From contig JAJFGK010000154.1 in NCBI GenBank assembly GCA_021776195.1, positions 1 to 64,000 of the forward strand: DNA of 64,000 bases, written 5' to 3'. Numbering within the stretch: the stretch's first letter is position 1; each line of letters begins with the position of its first letter. Under the pieces are notes generated by a model, which was not told the DNA's origin, did not search any database, and worked only from the letters and a program-made list of their open reading frames with translations. The stretch is from Kiloniellaceae bacterium. GTDB lineage: Bacteria > Pseudomonadota > Alphaproteobacteria > Kiloniellales > Kiloniellaceae. A program made the translations under genes and the position numbers. Shown piece after piece: positions 1 through 8,278 of this stretch.

Positions 1-612
1 ACCCCCATGGACCGGCCCGAGGACGTGACCCCGCACCCGACCAACGGCAAGGTCTACGTCATGCTGACCAACAACACCGCGCGCCGGGCCGATGCCGTGA
101 ACCCGGCCAACACACGCGGCCCCAACCCCTACGGCCACATCATCGAGCTGATCGCGCCGGACAGCGACCATGCGGCGCCCGAGGCACGCTGGGAGATCCT
201 GATCCAGGCCGGCCGTCCCGGCGACCCCGAGGCCCAGGCGAGTTGGCACGAAGCCACGACCGAGAACGGCTGGTACAGGGCGCCGGACAACGCCGTCATC
301 GACCCCGACGGTCGGCTCTGGATCGCCACCGACGGCAACTCCGCCGGCAGCCATTCCAACCGCAACGACGGGCTCTGGTCGCTGGAAACCGAAGGCCCCC
401 TGCGCGGCCACTCGAAGCATTTCTATCGCTGCCCAATCGGCGCCGAGTGCTGTGGCCCGGCCTTCACCCCGGATGGCGAGACCCTCTGGATCGCGGTCCA
501 GCACCCGGCCAAGACCGGGACCAGGAACTGGCCCGACTTCATCGAGGGCCTGCCGCCGCGTCCTTCGGTCATCGCGATCACCAAGTTGGGCGGTGGCAAG
601 ATCGCCGGCTAG
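1..612 (+). CDS. PhoX/DUF839-family phosphatase, C-terminal part (5' end outside window)
   Basis: The frame is open from the first base, so the gene begins upstream and only about 203 C-terminal residues are present. The segment starts TPMDRPEDV, the conserved MDRPEDV stretch of PhoX-type (DUF839) phosphatases, which are calcium-dependent, Tat-exported alkaline phosphatases. Later blocks (GHIIEL near residue 47, DNAVIDPDGRLWIATDG near 98, CCGPAFTPDGETLWIAVQHP near 153) are the beta-propeller blades of that family. The catalytic N-terminal half and any signal peptide cannot be seen. It is probably periplasmic and used for phosphate scavenging; the family call is firm and the substrate is inferred. 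Confidence 0.88.
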   Translation, partial: TPMDRPEDVTPHPTNGKVYVMLTNNTARRADAVNPANTRGPNPYGHIIELIAPDSDHAAPEARWEILIQAGRPGDPEAQASWHEATTENGWYRAPDNAVIDPDGRLWIATDGNSAGSHSNRNDGLWSLETEGPLRGHSKHFYRCPIGAECCGPAFTPDGETLWIAVQHPAKTGTRNWPDFIEGLPPRPSVIAITKLGGGKIAG

Positions 613-678
613 GCCACTTCGGTTTGCACAGCCTGACGCGATCGGCCAGACTAGCCGTGGTGAGGGTGAGAGCTGGCC

Positions 679-1074
679 ATGGACGCCATCAAGAACGCCG
701 CCTTCGTCTCGATTGGCCGCGCCTGCGGGTTTGCAGGTCTGGCGATCTTTTGCCTCATGTTCGGGCTCAGTTTCGATCTGGTGCTGGCCGCCCGAACCGG
801 CGGCATGCTGTGTCTGACGGTCACGATGGTGCTCGCTCTCTATGGCCTCAGGGCGCGCAGCCGGCCCTACAAGCGCACCGAACTCTGGATCATCTTGCCC
901 AAGGAGCAGCGACCGCCGGCGCGCTTTGCCCAACGGGTCGTCGGCGATACCCTGCGCGAGACCTATTTGCGCTTCGCCCGGCAAACGGTCCTGGTCGCCA
1001 TCGGACTGCTGGCCATCTCGCTTCTGTTGCAGGCCGTCGAGGTGGGACTGTCGGTCGAGTTGGGCCTGTCCTGA
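679..1074 (+). CDS. Small membrane protein of unknown function
   Basis: This encodes 131 residues with two hydrophobic segments near the N-terminus (about 14-34 and 40-56), a basic linker (LRARSRPYKRTELW) and a third hydrophobic stretch at about 107-125. It is probably an inner-membrane protein with a cytosolic middle domain. ATG 679 follows a purine-rich GGTGAGGGTGAGAG stretch that can act as the ribosome site. I recognise no family. It sits between the PhoX remnant and an MFS gene, all on the same strand but with gaps of 60-130 bases, so operon membership is uncertain. Confidence 0.7.
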   Translation: MDAIKNAAFVSIGRACGFAGLAIFCLMFGLSFDLVLAARTGGMLCLTVTMVLALYGLRARSRPYKRTELWIILPKEQRPPARFAQRVVGDTLRETYLRFARQTVLVAIGLLAISLLLQAVEVGLSVELGLS

Positions 1075-1204
1075 AGTCAAACGGATAGGTCCGCCCGGAC
1101 GCCCTCCAAAGTGGCCCCACGCGCTTTCGCCCCTTGGATCTGGTCGCGGCTGGCAATCGCGGCTATGAGTGGCAGGGTCGGCGACCACGGGCTGGAACAA
1201 ACTT

Positions 1205-2527
1205 ATGACCACGACGAACGCCGCCCCCGGCGGCGGCGCCCCGGCGCCCGGCGGACCGGCGACCGGCGGCCCGGCGACCGGCGGCCCGGACAGCGGCTAC
1301 GCCTGGCTCAGACTGGCCGCTGCCCTGGCACTCAGCACCATCGGCGGTATCGGTCTCTGGTCCGTCGTGGTGGTTTTGCCGACCATCGAGGCCGAGTTCG
1401 GCGTCGACCGCGGCGGCGCGTCCCTGCCCTACACCGCCACCATGATCGGCTTTGCCGTGGGCGGCATCCTCATGGGCCGTCTAGCCGACCGCTTCGGCAT
1501 CATGGTACCGGTGATCCTCGGCGCCGTGATGCTGGCCGTCGGCTATCTCGCGGCCGCCAGCGCCACCACGATCTGGCAGTTCATCCTGGCCCAGGCCCTC
1601 GTCATCGGCCTGCTCGGCAGCTCGCCGACCTTCGGGCCCCTGGTCGCCGATGTCACCCTGTGGTTCGTCAAGCGGCGCGGCATCGCCGTCGCCATCGTCG
1701 CCAGCGGCAACTATCTGGCCGGCGCCATCTGGCCGCCGATCCTCCAGCAGGGCGTCGAGGCTTTCGGGTGGCGTCAGACCTATCAGATCGTGGCCATCCT
1801 CTGCCTTGTCACCATGGTGCCTCTCGCCCTGGCTCTGCGGCGGCGGGCGCCGGTCGAGCCCAACGTCGCGCCGGTCCGGGCCAGCAGCCTTGCCGGCAGC
1901 TTCAATCTCTCGCCCTCCAAGCTGCAGGCCCTCCTGGTCCTCGCCGGCCTGGCCTGCTGTATCGCCATGTCGATGCCCCAGGTTCACATCGTCGCCTACT
2001 GCGGCGATCTCGGCTACGGGGTGGCGCGCGGCGCCGAGATGCTGTCGCTGATGCTCGGGTTCGGCGTGGTCAGCCGAATTCTCTCGGGCCTGATCGCCGA
2101 CAAGATCGGCGGTCTCGGCACCCTGATTCTGGGCTCGACCTTGCAGTGCCTGGCCTTGCTCTTCTATCTGCCCTTCGACGGCCTGACCTCGCTCTACATC
2201 GTCTCGGCGATCTTCGGCCTGTCCCAGGGCGGCATCGTGCCGAGCTATGCGCTGATCGTGCGGGAGTACTTTCCCGCCCGCGAGGCCGGCCGGCGGGTCA
2301 GTCTGGTTCTCATGGCCACGGTCGCCGGCATGGCGATCGGCGGTTGGATGTCGGGCGCGATCTTCGACATGACCGGGTCCTATCAGGCCGCTTTCGTGAA
2401 CGGCATTGCCTGGAACCTGCTCAACATGGCCATCGCCCTGTGGCTCCTCTTCGGTCGCTCCCAGCCCAAGCCCGGATCCAAGCCCGGGCCCAAGCCGGAC
2501 GTCCGACCCACCAGCGTTCCCGCGTGA
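1205..2527 (+). CDS. MFS transporter (monocarboxylate/oxalate-formate antiporter type)
   Basis: About 440 residues with twelve predicted hydrophobic segments. Loop 2-3 carries GRLADRFG, the MFS motif A, and the equivalent second-half loop has SGLIADKIGG. The glycine/proline-rich N-terminal tail (repeats of PATGG) precedes the first helix (LRLAAALALSTIGGIGLWSV). An in-frame GTG at 1169 would add 12 residues; ATG 1205 is preferred because the tail is already unstructured, although neither has a clear ribosome site. The pattern resembles monocarboxylate/oxalate-formate carriers, but the substrate cannot be read from sequence. A proline/lysine-rich tail (PKPGSKPGPKP) closes the protein. Confidence 0.85.
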   Translation: MTTTNAAPGGGAPAPGGPATGGPATGGPDSGYAWLRLAAALALSTIGGIGLWSVVVVLPTIEAEFGVDRGGASLPYTATMIGFAVGGILMGRLADRFGIMVPVILGAVMLAVGYLAAASATTIWQFILAQALVIGLLGSSPTFGPLVADVTLWFVKRRGIAVAIVASGNYLAGAIWPPILQQGVEAFGWRQTYQIVAILCLVTMVPLALALRRRAPVEPNVAPVRASSLAGSFNLSPSKLQALLVLAGLACCIAMSMPQVHIVAYCGDLGYGVARGAEMLSLMLGFGVVSRILSGLIADKIGGLGTLILGSTLQCLALLFYLPFDGLTSLYIVSAIFGLSQGGIVPSYALIVREYFPAREAGRRVSLVLMATVAGMAIGGWMSGAIFDMTGSYQAAFVNGIAWNLLNMAIALWLLFGRSQPKPGSKPGPKPDVRPTSVPA

Positions 2528-2579
2528 GCCGGATCGCCGGCCGGTTTTGCCGCGGCCCGAACTGGTTTAAGAGAGAGCC

Positions 2580-3191
2580 ATGCTGATTGCCCGCCCCTTC
2601 TGGTTCCTGCGCCACGGCGAGACGGACTACAACGCCCAAGGCTTGATCCAGGGCTACCGCGACATCCCCCTGAACGCCACGGGCCGTGCCCAGGCTGCAC
2701 AGGCGCGGGATCGTCTGGCCCGGGACCGCGCCGCGCGCCAATCGATCGTCCGCATCGTCGCCTCGCCACTGCGCCGCGCGCTGGAGACGGCCGAGACGGT
2801 CAATCAGGCCCTGAAGCTGCCGATTACCATCGACCCCGACCTCAGGGAATGCGGCTTCGGCCGCTACGAGGGCACCGTTGCCGGCCCCTGGTACGAGGGC
2901 TGGCGCGCGGGCCAAGCCGCCCAGGCCGCGCGGGGATCCGGGCCTGACGCCGATCCCGAGCCCCACGCCGCCTTCCTGGCGCGCGGTCTGTCGGCGGTCA
3001 ACGCCGCCCTGACCGGCGAAGGACAGGTGTTGATCGTCGCCCACGGCGGTATCTTCTGGTCCATTCACCACCACGGCGCCCTCGCCGGCGAGCGCGGGCT
3101 CGCCAACGCCCAACCGATCCACCTCCAGCCGCCGGCGCCACCCTGCCAAGGCTGGAGCCTGACAACCTTGGACGAGTTTACGGCGGGATGA
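2580..3191 (+). CDS. Histidine phosphatase family protein (phosphoglycerate mutase-like)
   Basis: 203 residues. The N-terminal FLRHGETDYN carries the RHG catalytic motif whose histidine is phosphorylated, followed by the second arginine region (VASPLRRALETAETV, about 60-74), the acidic residue in LRECGFGRYEG (about 89-99) and the C-terminal VAHGGIFW histidine (about 154). All catalytic elements of branch 1 are present. ATG 2580 follows GAGAGAG, a good ribosome site. The family covers phosphoglycerate mutases, alpha-ribazole phosphatases and phosphosugar phosphatases; the neighbours do not identify the substrate. Confidence 0.88.
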   Translation: MLIARPFWFLRHGETDYNAQGLIQGYRDIPLNATGRAQAAQARDRLARDRAARQSIVRIVASPLRRALETAETVNQALKLPITIDPDLRECGFGRYEGTVAGPWYEGWRAGQAAQAARGSGPDADPEPHAAFLARGLSAVNAALTGEGQVLIVAHGGIFWSIHHHGALAGERGLANAQPIHLQPPAPPCQGWSLTTLDEFTAG

Positions 3192-3246
3192 TGGCGACAG
3201 GCGGATCCTTCTTCCGAAGAGGCACGTCACCCCGGACGGACCGCGG

Positions 3247-3326
3247 CGTCACGCCGGGGGCCGAGCCGGGGTCTTGCGCCGTTTGGCCTCTCGGCCCGAG
3301 ATCCCGGCTCGGGGGCCGGGATGACG
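3247..3326 (+). repeat. 80-bp imperfect palindromic intergenic repeat
   Basis: In the 182-base gap before dgcB, the left arm starting CGTCACGCCGGG pairs imperfectly with the right arm ending CCGGGATGACG. Both arms share the block CCGAGCCGGG in opposite orientation around a short centre (CGCCGTTTGGCC). This is the form of the dispersed palindromic repeats found in many alphaproteobacteria, in which GTCATCCCGG-type arms flank a GC-rich core. It may fold as RNA between the phosphatase and dgcB. No second copy was found in this window, so the repeat status rests on resemblance. Confidence 0.5.
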
Positions 3327-3373
3327 AACCTGGCCTGGGACGCGTCCCCGTTCCAGCCGCGCTAGGCTAGGCC

Positions 3374-5221
3374 ATGTCGCTGCCCAAGATCCTGGCCGCC
3401 CTGTTGCTGGTCGCTCTGACCCTGGCGCTGCTGGGTGCCTTGCGCCGGGTCTTGCTGTGGCGTCGCGGCCGGCCGGCCAGGGTGGCGTTGCTGGGCGGAC
3501 TTCTGGCGCTGCCGCGGCGCTATCTGGTCGACCTCCACGCCGTGGTCGCCAGCGATCCCTACAGCTCGCGGATGCATGTGGCGGCGGCCGGCGGCTTCGT
3601 CGCCTCGCTGGTCCTGATCCCCCTCGCCCACCTGCCCTGGTCGGCCTGGCGCGCGGTCCTGCCCTGGCTGGTCAGCCTGGCCCTTGTCGCCATGCTGGGC
3701 GGTGCGGTCGCCGCCTATCTGCGTCGCCGGATCCACCCCAAGGCGCGGACCGGCCAGCTCTCCGCCGGGGTCTGGCGCCGCCTGCCCTTTACCCTGGGTG
3801 CCTATGCCCTGGGCTGCCTGGTCTTCACCGGCTCACTGCTGCTGGGTCACGGGATCCCGGACGCCGGGCCGCTCGGGTGGGCCGCGACCCTGCTGATCGT
3901 TGTCGGCTTTATCGAGCTCTTCGTCGGCCTGACCTGGGGCGGCCCGATGAAGCACGCCTTCGCCGGCGCCCTGCACCTAGCCTGGCACGCCCGGCCGGCC
4001 CGCTTCGCGGCACGCCAGACCCGGGGCGCCGCGAGCGCGCTCGCCCCCCTGGACCTGACTCAGGACCGGCTCGGCGCGGCCAGCGTGGCGGACCTGCCCT
4101 GGAACCGTCTGCTCGGCTTCGACGCCTGCGTTCAATGCGGGCGGTGCCAGATGGCCTGCCCGGCCTTCGCCGCCGGCCAGCCGCTGAACCCCAAACGGCT
4201 GATTCTCGATCTCGCGGCGGCCATGGCCGACGCGCCGCACCGGCCCCATCCCGTCGCTGCCGACACGCTTTGGGCCTGCACCACCTGCCGGGCCTGCGTC
4301 GCCGCCTGTCCGATGATGATCGAGCATGTCGATACCGTGGTCGACCTGCGCCGCTTCCTGACCCTGGAACGGGGCGCGACCCCAGGCCAAGCCGCAGCGG
4401 CCCTGGAGGAGCTGCGCCTCGCCGACAACCCCGGCGGCCGATCCCTGGAGAGCCGGCTCGACTGGGCCGCCGACCTCAAGCTGCCGCTCTTTTCGACGGT
4501 CGGCGAAGCCGAGGTCCTGCTCTGGCTCGGCGACGGCGCCTTTACCCTGCGCAACCAGCGCACCCTGCGCGCCCTGGTGACACTGCTGCGCGCGGCCGCC
4601 GTGGATTTCGCCGTGCTCGGCGCCGAGGAGCGCGATGTCGGCGACCTGGCCCGCCGCCTCGGCGACGAGGCCACCTTCCAACGGCTGGCCAAGGCGAACA
4701 TCGCGACCCTGGGCCGTTACCGCTTCCAGCGCATCGTCACCGCCGACCCCCACGTCCTGCAAGCCCTGCGCAACGAGTACCCCGCCCTTGGCGGCCACTT
4801 CACGGTCGAGCATCACAGCGCCACCCTGGCGGGACTGATAAAAGCCGGTCGCCTGAAGCTGCGCGCGCCGCGGCGGCGCGAGACCGTGACCTATCACGAT
4901 CCCTGCTACCTGGCGCGCTACAACGGCGAGGTCGAGGCCCCCCGGCAACTGCTCGACGCCCTTGGGCTGGAGCGGCGCGAGATGACCCGCCACGGTCTGA
5001 CCGCGCGCTGCTGTGGCGGCGGTGGCGGCGCGCCCTTGACCGACGTTCCCGGCGAGCGGCGCATTCCCGACCAGCGCATGGCCGATGCCCGCGAGACCGA
5101 CGCCGGCCTCGTCGCCGTGGCCTGCCCCAACTGCATGGTGATGCTGGAGGGGGTGGTCGAGCCCCGCCCGGCGGTCAAGGACCTGGCCGAGCTTCTGGCC
5201 GAAGCGCTGGAGGAGGCGTGA
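3374..5221 (+). CDS. dgcB: DgcB-like DUF3483 membrane iron-sulfur protein
   Basis: 615 residues: an N-terminal membrane domain with several helices (about 1-185, DUF3483-like), two ferredoxin-type [4Fe-4S] motifs (CVQCGRCQMACP near 251 and CTTCRACVAACP near 301), and a C-terminal CCG domain pair (HDPCYLARYNG near 507 and ARCCGGGGGAP near 547, with CPNCMVML near 580). This layout matches DgcB of the dimethylglycine demethylation system, where it passes electrons from an ETF toward the quinone pool. It is followed after 4 bases by etfA and then etfB, the expected order. The matching TMADH-like demethylase DgcA is not adjacent, so the electron donor is unknown here. Confidence 0.88.
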   Translation: MSLPKILAALLLVALTLALLGALRRVLLWRRGRPARVALLGGLLALPRRYLVDLHAVVASDPYSSRMHVAAAGGFVASLVLIPLAHLPWSAWRAVLPWLVSLALVAMLGGAVAAYLRRRIHPKARTGQLSAGVWRRLPFTLGAYALGCLVFTGSLLLGHGIPDAGPLGWAATLLIVVGFIELFVGLTWGGPMKHAFAGALHLAWHARPARFAARQTRGAASALAPLDLTQDRLGAASVADLPWNRLLGFDACVQCGRCQMACPAFAAGQPLNPKRLILDLAAAMADAPHRPHPVAADTLWACTTCRACVAACPMMIEHVDTVVDLRRFLTLERGATPGQAAAALEELRLADNPGGRSLESRLDWAADLKLPLFSTVGEAEVLLWLGDGAFTLRNQRTLRALVTLLRAAAVDFAVLGAEERDVGDLARRLGDEATFQRLAKANIATLGRYRFQRIVTADPHVLQALRNEYPALGGHFTVEHHSATLAGLIKAGRLKLRAPRRRETVTYHDPCYLARYNGEVEAPRQLLDALGLERREMTRHGLTARCCGGGGGAPLTDVPGERRIPDQRMADARETDAGLVAVACPNCMVMLEGVVEPRPAVKDLAELLAEALEEA

Positions 5222-5225
5222 GACC

Positions 5226-6455
5226 ATGAGCGACGACCCTCCGCGCCGCCCAGACTCCCGCCGCCAAGCCCCTCGCCGAGACCCGCGCGCCGAGCGCGCC
5301 GCGCGGCGCGGGCGGAAGCCCGCAGCTATCGCGGACCAGGACCAGGAGCCTCCCACGGCCAGTGGCCGCAAGCGCAAGGACCCGCGCGCCCTGCGCGTCG
5401 GCGAGGGTCCGGGCGGCCGCAAGCGCAGATATCGCGGACCGGCCCCGGAGGCGGCCGCTTCGGCGCCCGGCGTGGAGACCGCACCAGGGCCCAAGGTGGT
5501 CATTATCGAAGAGCCGGCCTATCTGATCCTGGCCGCACCCGACCTGGAGGCCGGCCGCCTGTCGGATCACGACCGCGACAGCCTCGGCGCGGCGCGCACT
5601 CTGGCCGATGCCGGCGGCGGCGCGGTGCTGGCGGTCACCTTCGAAGCCTGCCGCGACGACCTGGGTGCGGCCGGCGCGGACCGGGTCATGGCGCTCCGCG
5701 GCGAGGTCTATGAGGGCTACAGCCCCGAGGCGCGGGTCGCCGCCTTGCAGGCGGTCACCACCGCCTGCCAGCCCCGGCATCTGGTCTTTCCCGACAGCCT
5801 CGACGGTGGCGACCTGGGTCGGCGCCTGGCCGCGCGGCTCGGCGCCGCGGCAGCCGGGGCGGTCTGGCGGCTGGACGGCGCGCGCGCGCTTTGCCGGGCC
5901 GATGGCGGCCGGAAGGATCTGGCACGACCGACCCCGCGAGTTCTGCTGATTGCCCCCGAGGCCCTGCCGCCCCACGCCGGCGATCCGCGCGAGGCCCGGC
6001 CGGTCGAGGCGCCGGTGGTGACTGCCGCGGCGGTGGGGATCGAAGACCTCGGGCCGGTCGTGGTCGACCCTCAGGCCATCGCCTTGGAGGAAGCGCCTCT
6101 CGTTCTCGCCGCCGGCAACGGTCTGACGGACTGGCCGCTGTTCCACGAGCTGGCCGCCGCGCTGGGCGCCGCCGAGGCCGGCAGCCGGGTCGTGGTCGAC
6201 AAGGGCCTGGTCCCGCGCGACCGTCAGGTCGGGGCCTCGGGACGGCGCAGCCAGGCACGCTGCTATCTCGCGCTCGGCATCTCCGGCGCGCCGCAACATC
6301 TGGAGGGCATCACCCGCTGCGAACGGGTCGTCGCGATCAACAGCGACCCGGCTTGCGCGATGATGGCGCGCGCCGATCTGGCGGTCCTCGGGAACCTCGA
6401 CGAAATTCTACCGGCGTTGCTGCGCCTGGCCCGGGAGCGCCGGCGCAATGTCTGA
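5226..6455 (+). CDS. etfA: Electron transfer flavoprotein alpha subunit, DgcB-associated type
   Basis: 409 residues. The C-terminal FAD domain has the alpha-subunit signatures KGLVPRDRQVGASG (about 328-341), YLALGISGAPQHLEG (about 347-361) and VAINSDPACAMM (about 368-379). The first 85 or so residues are an arginine/lysine-rich, low-complexity extension (RRDPRAERAARRG, GRKRKDPRALR, GRKRRYRG) not found in ordinary EtfA; this extension is typical of FixB-like subunits linked to DgcB. ATG 5226 lies 4 bases after the dgcB stop. The subunit pairs with EtfB to carry electrons from amine-oxidising flavoenzymes to DgcB. It overlaps etfB by 8 bases. Confidence 0.9.
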   Translation: MSDDPPRRPDSRRQAPRRDPRAERAARRGRKPAAIADQDQEPPTASGRKRKDPRALRVGEGPGGRKRRYRGPAPEAAASAPGVETAPGPKVVIIEEPAYLILAAPDLEAGRLSDHDRDSLGAARTLADAGGGAVLAVTFEACRDDLGAAGADRVMALRGEVYEGYSPEARVAALQAVTTACQPRHLVFPDSLDGGDLGRRLAARLGAAAAGAVWRLDGARALCRADGGRKDLARPTPRVLLIAPEALPPHAGDPREARPVEAPVVTAAAVGIEDLGPVVVDPQAIALEEAPLVLAAGNGLTDWPLFHELAAALGAAEAGSRVVVDKGLVPRDRQVGASGRRSQARCYLALGISGAPQHLEGITRCERVVAINSDPACAMMARADLAVLGNLDEILPALLRLARERRRNV

Positions 6456-7227
6456 ACCGCGCATCCTGGTCTTGCTGTCGCTCGGCCGCCATCCGGCCTC
6501 CGGTCGCCCCCGGCGCGCCGATCTCGACGCCCGTGCGCTGGAGATGGCCTTGGCCCAGCCCGAGGCCGCGGTCGAGGCCCTGCATGTCGGCGAGCCGGGC
6601 GAGCCGGCGCTGCGCGACTATCTCGGAATGGGCCTGGCCCGACTGACGGTTCTGGCAGCACCGCCACAGTCCGATGCTCTGCTGGTGCTGCAAGCCTATC
6701 TGGCGGGGCGCCAACCGCCCGACTTGATACTCGCCGGCACCCGGGCCGAAGCCGGCGAATGTTCAGGTCTGTTGCCCTATCGTCTGGCCGAGGCCCTGGG
6801 GTTGCCCCTGGTGGCCGGTGCCGCCGCGATCGAACAGGAAGCGGACAGGGTCAAGGTGATCCAGGCCCGACCGCGCGGCGCGCGTCGTCGGATGCGCCTG
6901 ACCTTGCCGGCTCTGGTCACGGTCGGACCTGCCGGCGACCCAGCCCGCCAGGTCAGTTTCGCCCGTGCCCGGCGCGGTGACATCCAGGTCGAGCCGGTCG
7001 AGGTGTCCGATGAAGAGTCATCCCGGGACTGGACCTGGCAGCCGGCACGGCCCCGACCCAAGCGGATGAAATCCATTCAAGGCGCCGGTGCCGCCGCCCG
7101 CCTGGCGGCGGCCAGCGGCACGGCGAACCAAGGCGGGCGATTGCTCGAAGGGCTGTCGGCGGACCAGGCGGCCGAGGCCGTCTACCAGGCGCTGCTGGAA
7201 GACGACCTGCTGCCGAAAGGCGGCTGA
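6448..7227 (+). CDS. etfB: Electron transfer flavoprotein beta subunit
   Basis: 259 residues with the beta-subunit pattern: an N-terminal nucleotide-binding fold (PRILVLLSLGRHPASG), DLILAGTRAEAGECSGLLPYRLAEALGLPLV near 92-122, and the LPALVTVGP segment near 153-161 that precedes the subunit contact arm. The start overlaps the etfA stop by 8 bases (ATGTCTGA), which implies translational coupling. Together with EtfA and DgcB it forms an electron-transfer module for an amine demethylase. A MITE-like element begins 12 bases after the stop, so any native terminator has been displaced. Confidence 0.9.
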   Translation: MSEPRILVLLSLGRHPASGRPRRADLDARALEMALAQPEAAVEALHVGEPGEPALRDYLGMGLARLTVLAAPPQSDALLVLQAYLAGRQPPDLILAGTRAEAGECSGLLPYRLAEALGLPLVAGAAAIEQEADRVKVIQARPRGARRRMRLTLPALVTVGPAGDPARQVSFARARRGDIQVEPVEVSDEESSRDWTWQPARPRPKRMKSIQGAGAAARLAAASGTANQGGRLLEGLSADQAAEAVYQALLEDDLLPKGG

Positions 7228-7239
7228 TAGATCAGCCTA

Positions 7240-7512
7240 GAGCACTTCTTTGTTACGTGGAATCATTTGATGGGTCATAGGCGATCATTCGGAAAGGCGC
7301 GCTGTGCGGCGCGATGCTAAAGCATCGGGCAAGCAGCGGAACGCACCCCCATTGGGAGAGGGGGATCGCCTATGGCCCACCGAAGGCCGGGTTCTTTTGC
7401 CTTCTGGCCGCGTTCCGCCTCTCGACCGATACGCGTATCGCTCTTCGAAGCGCGCCTTGCCAGAAGGCAAAATAATCCCGGTCAAATGGTTCCACGTAAC
7501 AAAGAAGTGCTC
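7240..7512 (+). mobile_element. MITE-like element, copy 1 (273 bp, TA-flanked)
   Basis: The ends are 31-base terminal inverted repeats differing at one base (7240-7270 and 7482-7512), beginning GAGCACTTCTTTGTTACGTG. TA dinucleotides flank both sides (7238-7239 and 7513-7514), the target duplication expected of IS630/Tc1-mariner-type transposition. No transposase fits, so this is a non-autonomous element. A second copy of exactly 273 bases lies inverted at 16887-17159. The right end occupies the stop codon of the leftward gene at 7512-8144: the TA duplication plus the element's terminal base spell TAG. It fills the whole gap between etfB and that gene. Confidence 0.85.
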
Positions 7513-8144
7513 TAGCGCTGAGCCGTCTCGTAACAGTTGGGAAGCAGCTGTGTCGTCTGCTGCCCATCACCGTTGCGCATTTCTTCCAAATGCTTGCCGG
7601 AACAGCTGGATCCCGCATGCATCTTCGCACGGTGAAGGAGCATTGCTTCGGCATTAACGAGCTTGAAAGCTGCTTTATAGGTTTCCACAAATTCTGTGGA
7701 AATGTAAGGTTCGTCAAAATTGTTTCCTTGAGCCAGCGCTATCAATTTCATGACTTCATTGAAGAGTTCTTTCTGAAGTTGATTGGCTGCCGCTACACGC
7801 GCTTCGTGCGTGTTAGCTCGATCGTACTGCTGAAAAAAATTCTGGATCGTCGGCGTGTTGGCCAGGGGCGAGTTGGCGATATCATTTATGAACTCCATCC
7901 GCTGCAGGTCATAGTCGGACATCACTCGATTATGCTGTTCGGTCTCCTGGTGAATGGTCGAGACCAATTCGTCGATCACACTGTCGAAGGTCGCCTGGGA
8001 CGAGTCGCTCTCTTGCGAAGCGCCATCGTTCGATTTGTTGCCGAAGGGACTGGCGCCGTCAGCCTTGCCATCGGCCAAGGCGGAATGACTGGAGGCTAGA
8101 GCGACACCAGCGGTAATAATGACTGTAAAAACAATGGACTTCAT
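7512..8144 (-). CDS. Secreted protein of unknown function, CYET-tailed paralogue A
   Basis: 210 residues with a Sec signal peptide (MKSIVFTVIITAGVALASSHSALA, cleavage after about residue 24), a Gly/Ser/Asp linker and a helical body. It is homologous to the next gene: the D-x-QRME block near 81-85, I-x2-F-x3-Y-x-x-AN near 99-109, a CS-x4-LE segment near 181 and the C-terminal CYET-x2-R are shared. The two conserved cysteines may form a periplasmic disulfide. Codon use is visibly more AT-rich than its neighbours and its paralogue, which suggests transfer rather than recent tandem duplication. The stop codon is part of the MITE junction. No function is recognised. Confidence 0.75.
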   Translation of the reverse strand: MKSIVFTVIITAGVALASSHSALADGKADGASPFGNKSNDGASQESDSSQATFDSVIDELVSTIHQETEQHNRVMSDYDLQRMEFINDIANSPLANTPTIQNFFQQYDRANTHEARVAAANQLQKELFNEVMKLIALAQGNNFDEPYISTEFVETYKAAFKLVNAEAMLLHRAKMHAGSSCSGKHLEEMRNGDGQQTTQLLPNCYETAQR

Positions 8145-8278
8145 GAGTTTTCTCCCAATTCAGCACAAAAGACCGGCGCAGGTCGGAGTGGGGCGCAATT
8201 TTGGGTTCTGATTCACTCAGATTTACCTCAACGAATGGTAAACGATGGAATCGGCGGGATCGGGCACCAATCAGCGGC

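Noticed and set aside
7304..7657. 117-codon rightward open frame across MITE copy 1
   Set aside because: It spans the element and the antisense of the secreted-protein gene, has no family resemblance and no ribosome site.
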